Of a DNA stretch of 64,000 nt, positions 60,108 to 64,000 are shown piece after piece; the stretch's first letter is position 1; each line of letters begins with the position of its first letter. Origin of the DNA: Emcibacter sp. Lineage in GTDB: Bacteria > Pseudomonadota > Alphaproteobacteria > Sphingomonadales > Emcibacteraceae. The stretch lies in the NCBI GenBank assembly GCA_021774785.1, contig JAJFIQ010000006.1:248001-312000 (forward strand). The letters run 5' to 3'. The translations under genes and the position numbers were made by a program. The notes beneath the pieces were generated by a model that searched no databases, was not told the DNA's origin, and was given only the letters and a program-made list of their open reading frames with translations.

Positions 60108-61229
60108 ATGTATCAACTTCTGGGGCATGATATTTCCCTTTATTCCGGGAAAGCCCGCGCCTACCTGCGTTATAAGAAAATTCCTTTTGAGGAAAAGCTT
60201 TCTTCTGAAAATTACGCCGATATTTTAAAACATGTCGGGCGCAAAGTCATTCCCGTGCTGGTCACACAACAAGGCGAATATATTCAGGATACCACCATCA
60301 TCATTGACCGGATGGAGGAAAGATTTCCAACCCCGCCCATCTATCCCTCAACGCCATTGCAAAAACTCGTCGCGCTTTTGATGGAAGTATACGGCGACGA
60401 ATGGCTGCTTCTACCGGCCATGCATTACCGTTGGCAGTTCAAACGCCAGAACCTGTGGTTTGTCCTCAATCGTTTCGGTGATGTTATTAAACCCCATTGG
60501 CCGGCCTGGTCCAAACCCATCGTTGCTATTCCAGCGGCTATGTATTTTGGCCGCATGTACAGGCCACTGATGGGGCTGACGCCAGAAATTGAACGTGAGG
60601 TGGAAAAAAGCACAGAAGGTTTCCTACGCGATTTTGACCGCCATCTGGCTGATCACGACTTTCTGCTGGGCAGTCGCCCCTCCATCGGTGATTTTGGTCT
60701 TATTGCACCGCTCTACGCGCATCTGGGACAGGATCCTTATCCTAAGAAAATGATGCAGGATATCGCCCCAAGAGTTTTTGAATGGACCAAACGTATGCAG
60801 AACCCTTCAGGAGAAGAAGGGCAATTCTTGGCAGATGATGAGATACCGGAGACGCTCTATCCCATCCTGTCACGCATGTTCAGCGACCAGATGCCACTGC
60901 TTGTCGATACCCTGCAAAAGGTCGGGAAATGGGTCAATGAAAATCCAGACGCCAAAAGCTTCCCCCGGGCCATTGGCCGTCATGATTTCACCCTTGGCGG
61001 CGTGCAGGGTAACCGTGCCATTCTACCGTATCAACAATGGATGTTCCAAAGACCCCTGCGGTTTTATCAGGGATTGACAGAGGATGAAAAACTAGGCATC
61101 GACCCCCTATTGGAAAAACTGGGCGGGCTAATTGGCCTTCAGGTAGATATTCCCGTCGCCCTTGATTATATTGGTCATAAACTGGTCGTAGCTTGCACCC
61201 TCAAAGATACTCATCAAAATAGTTTTTGA
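60108..61229 (+). CDS. Glutathione S-transferase-like protein
   Basis: A 373-aa protein. The N-terminal thioredoxin-like GST domain (about 1-80) has SLYSGKARAYLRYKKIPFEE, VGRKVIPVLVTQQGEYIQDTTIIIDRM. The C-terminal region is a long helical GST_C-type part with GSRPSIGDFGLIAPLYAHLGQDPYP. It is longer than usual GSTs (about 220 aa), with an extension of about 110 residues after 240. Substrate unknown. The 3' end overlaps the convergent S9 peptidase gene by 29 bases. Confidence 0.85.
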   Translation: MYQLLGHDISLYSGKARAYLRYKKIPFEEKLSSENYADILKHVGRKVIPVLVTQQGEYIQDTTIIIDRMEERFPTPPIYPSTPLQKLVALLMEVYGDEWLLLPAMHYRWQFKRQNLWFVLNRFGDVIKPHWPAWSKPIVAIPAAMYFGRMYRPLMGLTPEIEREVEKSTEGFLRDFDRHLADHDFLLGSRPSIGDFGLIAPLYAHLGQDPYPKKMMQDIAPRVFEWTKRMQNPSGEEGQFLADDEIPETLYPILSRMFSDQMPLLVDTLQKVGKWVNENPDAKSFPRAIGRHDFTLGGVQGNRAILPYQQWMFQRPLRFYQGLTEDEKLGIDPLLEKLGGLIGLQVDIPVALDYIGHKLVVACTLKDTHQNSF

Positions 61230-63447
61230 TCAGACTCAGGAAATGTCTTTTGCGGATTTTATCGCTGCCTATTCTATGGGTTTGTCCGGGATAGGCCATA
61301 AAATCGAACTGAACGGCGTTCTTCTGTAATTCATCCAGCAACATACTGCTGTTATTAAAGATTACATTATCGTCAGCCATGCCATGAACGAACATCAATT
61401 TTCCCTTCAGGTTTTTAACATAAGGGAAAACGCTGCTTTTATCATAACCAGCCTTGTTTTTATCGGGTTGTCCCAGATAACGTTCGGTATAGGCCGTATC
61501 ATACAACCGCCATTCCGTCACCGGGGCGCCGGAAACACCAACCTTGAAAACATCCGGCGCCTGGAACATCGACATCAGGACCATATAACCACCATAACTA
61601 TGCCCCTGCACACCAATTCTGGTCGGGTCAACAAAGTCCAGTTTCTTCAGAAAATCCGCACCCGCAACCTGATCTTCCACCTCAACCTTGCCCAGTTGAC
61701 GGTACAGAGTTCCCTCAAATTCCACCCCACGTTTATTGCTACCCCTATTATCCAAAGTAAACACAATATAGCCACTTTGGGCCAGAATCTGATGAAACGG
61801 CTTATCCCAGCTTTTGCGAACCAACTGCACATGTGGCCCACCATACAGGGTAAAAATTACCGGATATTTCCGTCCCTTCTTCATGTTCTCGGGCTTATAC
61901 ATGCGGTAATAGAGATCATCGCCACTTGGGCCCTTGAATACGCCAAATTCAGGCGTAATATGACGCTGGACATAGGGGAAATAAGGGTGATTCTCGCTCA
62001 GGGCATTTTCGTCAATCCATGTGACAAGGCTGCCGTTGGCAGAACGGATTGACACCTGTCCCGGCGTATTCGGGTCTGAATAATAGTTAATATAATTCTT
62101 CTCTTTTTCTGGCCATACTTTCGGAAAAACAAATCTATGCCAGCCGCCGGCTTTTGAAATTCGTGCCGGTTTATTCTCATGCCTGTCTGATAATTTTACC
62201 CTATAGAGATGATGTTCAAGTGGCGTATCCGCATGACCCGAAAAATAAACGTCCCCTGTCACATCATCCACATGATGCAGTTTGCTGACCACCCAGTTAC
62301 CATCAGTCAGTTGCCCGACCAGGGTGCCATCATTTTTATAATGATATAGATGATTAAAACCGCTGCGTTCCGAGGCCCAGAGGAACTCTTTACTATCATT
62401 AATGAACTTCAGGTTCTTCTGTAAATTGATCCAATATTTTGACTTTTCGGTTAATATGGGTCTTGTTTTGGCCGTTCCGGCATCGGCAAAAATCAGATCA
62501 AGACGCTTTTGTTCCCGGTCCAGACGTTGAAAAAATATGCCGCTGCTATCAGTCAACCATTTAACTCGCGCCAAATATATATCCTTACTTTCGCCAAGGT
62601 CGACCCATTTTACTTTGCCCGTCTTCACCGTCATGATGCCAAGTTTCACGGTCACATTATTGGTTCCGGTCCGGGGATATCGCTCCGTCAGAACCTTGAA
62701 ATCATCACGGTTGACCTCATAACGCTGGCTGATTTCCACAGCTGCTTCATCAAACTGAATGAAGGCAATATATTTTTCATCTTCTGACCACCAATAACCT
62801 GTATCCCTATCCAGTTCTTCCATGGCAATAAACTCGGCACTACCGTTCTTAATGGTTGATGACTTGGATTTAGTCAGTTGACGGCTTTTACGTTTCTTCA
62901 CATCCACAATATAAATATTATGATCCAGAATATAGGAAACATAATTACCCTGCGGGGAAAAACGGCTATCGGTTTCATAAACTGAGGAATGGGTTAGACG
63001 CTCTGTTTTACCGTTGCTTAATTCATATTGATACAAGTCTCCGCCAAGGGGAAAGAGCAGCTTCTGACCATCCTTTGACCAGCTATAGGATACGATACCT
63101 TTGCTGGTAATGCGCATCCTCTCTCGGCGGGCGCGTTCAACTTGTGACAGTATCTCAGCCCCTCCCGTAATGGTAGACGCCGCAACAAGTAATCTGGCCT
63201 GTTTATCCGCAAGATTATATTCCCACAGGTCAAGCACCTTATAATCGGCCTCGCTGGGCCGCAGGAATGTTACCCGCATGCCATCTGGCGAAAATTTAAC
63301 CGCCCGTGGAGAACTGCCCGACAGCGCCGGACTGGAGGTGATGCGTTCAATGGTCAGTGTTGAGGTGGAATTCTGGCCCGCTAAAGCGGTAGAGACCAAA
63401 AGCAAAACGCCCGCACAAAAAAACATGAAAGACTTTAATATTGACAT
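61201..63447 (-). CDS. Dipeptidyl peptidase IV-like S9 prolyl oligopeptidase
   Basis: A 748-aa exported peptidase. A signal peptide at about 1-23 is followed by an eight-bladed DPPIV propeller (about 40-480) and an alpha/beta-hydrolase domain. The catalytic Ser617 is in GVQGHSYGGYM, Asp is in FVHGMADDNV and His is in YPGQTHRI. The glutamate pair IAMEELDRDTGYWWS is the DPPIV double-Glu motif that binds the substrate N-terminus. It removes Xaa-Pro or Xaa-Ala dipeptides in the periplasm. No obvious operon partner. Confidence 0.93.
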   Translation of the reverse strand: MSILKSFMFFCAGVLLLVSTALAGQNSTSTLTIERITSSPALSGSSPRAVKFSPDGMRVTFLRPSEADYKVLDLWEYNLADKQARLLVAASTITGGAEILSQVERARRERMRITSKGIVSYSWSKDGQKLLFPLGGDLYQYELSNGKTERLTHSSVYETDSRFSPQGNYVSYILDHNIYIVDVKKRKSRQLTKSKSSTIKNGSAEFIAMEELDRDTGYWWSEDEKYIAFIQFDEAAVEISQRYEVNRDDFKVLTERYPRTGTNNVTVKLGIMTVKTGKVKWVDLGESKDIYLARVKWLTDSSGIFFQRLDREQKRLDLIFADAGTAKTRPILTEKSKYWINLQKNLKFINDSKEFLWASERSGFNHLYHYKNDGTLVGQLTDGNWVVSKLHHVDDVTGDVYFSGHADTPLEHHLYRVKLSDRHENKPARISKAGGWHRFVFPKVWPEKEKNYINYYSDPNTPGQVSIRSANGSLVTWIDENALSENHPYFPYVQRHITPEFGVFKGPSGDDLYYRMYKPENMKKGRKYPVIFTLYGGPHVQLVRKSWDKPFHQILAQSGYIVFTLDNRGSNKRGVEFEGTLYRQLGKVEVEDQVAGADFLKKLDFVDPTRIGVQGHSYGGYMVLMSMFQAPDVFKVGVSGAPVTEWRLYDTAYTERYLGQPDKNKAGYDKSSVFPYVKNLKGKLMFVHGMADDNVIFNNSSMLLDELQKNAVQFDFMAYPGQTHRIGSDKIRKRHFLSLIKNYFDEYL

Positions 63448-63576
63448 AAATTATCCCGTTTTTTATCAACTGATTTTCATTATGCTCACAGAGTACAAAA
63501 TTTTTCTACATCTGTCAGCTTTTCAATCCCCGCCAGATGCCATATTATCCAGTGACATTTATAAAAAGGCATACTC

Positions 63577-64000
63577 ATGGAGCTTTCCCCGCTTGATAAA
63601 CTAAAGACCCAGATACTGGACATCATGCAACATCAACCCTTCTCAGCCTTGCTTAATGTTCAACTCACACGCCTTGAACAAGGCTATGCCCAGTTGGAAG
63701 TTCCCTTTTCCAAAGAACTCACCCAGCAACATGGTTTTGTTCATGGTGGTGTTATCGGATATCTGGCCGATAATGTCTGTGGCATTGCAGCCGCGACAGA
63801 GGTCGGCGAAGTCGTAACACAGGAATATAAGATTAATTTTATTGCGCCCGCTATTGGTAAGCATTTTATAGGCAAGGGATATGTCATCCGCGCAGGCAAA
63901 CGTCAGGTGATATGCCGTTCCGATGTTTATGCCATCACGGAAGAGGGCGAGGAGAAGCATGTGGCCACAGCCCTTGCCACCATCCTTCCCGTAACCTACG
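63577..64000 (+). CDS. PaaI-type hotdog thioesterase, 3' end outside the window
   Basis: The frame from the ATG at 63577 (AAAGGC ribosome binding site) runs to the window edge for 141 codons: FSALLNVQLTRLEQGYAQLEVPF, then QQHGFVHGGVIGYLADNVCGIAA and YKINFIAPAIG. The HG-FVHGG segment is the hotdog thioesterase active-site helix. It probably hydrolyses an acyl-CoA, and the substrate is unknown. It is divergent from the S9 peptidase. Confidence 0.88.
   Translation, partial: MELSPLDKLKTQILDIMQHQPFSALLNVQLTRLEQGYAQLEVPFSKELTQQHGFVHGGVIGYLADNVCGIAAATEVGEVVTQEYKINFIAPAIGKHFIGKGYVIRAGKRQVICRSDVYAITEEGEEKHVATALATILPVTY

Noticed and set aside
61384-62052. 222-codon plus-strand frame inside the S9 peptidase gene
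   Set aside because: It overlaps the conserved catalytic domain on the other strand and has no recognisable motif.

Overview
The window comes from a motile alphaproteobacterium. The evidence is the CtrA / ChpT / SciP cell-cycle regulators, the alphaproteobacterial families DUF1134 (EipA) and DUF2842, an FlbD-type sigma-54 activator inside a Caulobacter-like order of fli genes, and an alphaproteobacterial-type Zur box. Base composition looks moderate (estimated by eye, not calculated). A free-living, probably marine, lineage outside the Rhizobiales fits, but the order cannot be fixed from this sequence alone.

Layout. Positions 1-13.7 kb hold housekeeping genes: an acyl-CoA dehydrogenase fragment, tRNA threonylcarbamoylation (Sua5 type), a GlcD-like FAD dehydrogenase, an SRAP protein, a NUDIX hydrolase, small membrane proteins and EipA. 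A 1.7-kb accessory insert follows, flanked by two copies of the eipA 3' end and holding a PD40 beta-propeller lipoprotein-like or exported protein and an IS30-like remnant. Next come queF, a sulfur amino-acid run (cysK, sseA, metC) and a zinc locus (zur-znuC-znuB) whose Zur box lies divergently upstream of hisI. Positions 14-20 kb hold an FNT (nitrite/formate) channel behind an FNR-like box, an orphan NIT-domain histidine kinase, an MscS channel, a cytochrome P460-like protein with 17 Asn-Pro-Cys repeats, and mnmA.

Positions 20.3-44.4 kb form a large flagellar cluster: flgL and flgK on the minus strand; fliK, flgD, flgE and sciP on the plus strand; then fliF-fliG-fliH-fliN-motA-flbD-flhA-flhF-flhG, a second FliK-like protein, an unknown 128-aa protein, a LuxR-type regulator, and fliJ-fliI on the minus strand. 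ctrA (44.7 kb) is divergent from fliI. The minus-strand chemotaxis operon chpT-cheA-cheW-cheY-cheB-cheR faces ctrA across a bidirectional terminator. Flagellar gene expression, the CtrA phosphorelay (ChpT to CtrA, with SciP as antagonist) and chemotaxis are therefore physically linked. Likely sigma-54 promoters precede fliK and flgK, and FlbD is the likely activator.

Positions 52.3-64 kb return to housekeeping: cysQ, a LysE exporter, DUF3253, an M67 metallopeptidase, rluD, rpoH, a TPR-sulfotransferase coupled to a membrane protein, a uridine-kinase-like protein with no normal start codon at the expected place, a truncated haemoglobin, a GST-like protein, an S9 (DPP-IV type) peptidase and a partial PaaI-type thioesterase.

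The most unusual observation is in CheA. Between its Hpt domain and its dimerisation/kinase core lies a stretch that aligns with group-1 truncated haemoglobins but has Phe in place of the haem-ligating proximal His. The same CheA also has two CheW-like domains and a C-terminal receiver.
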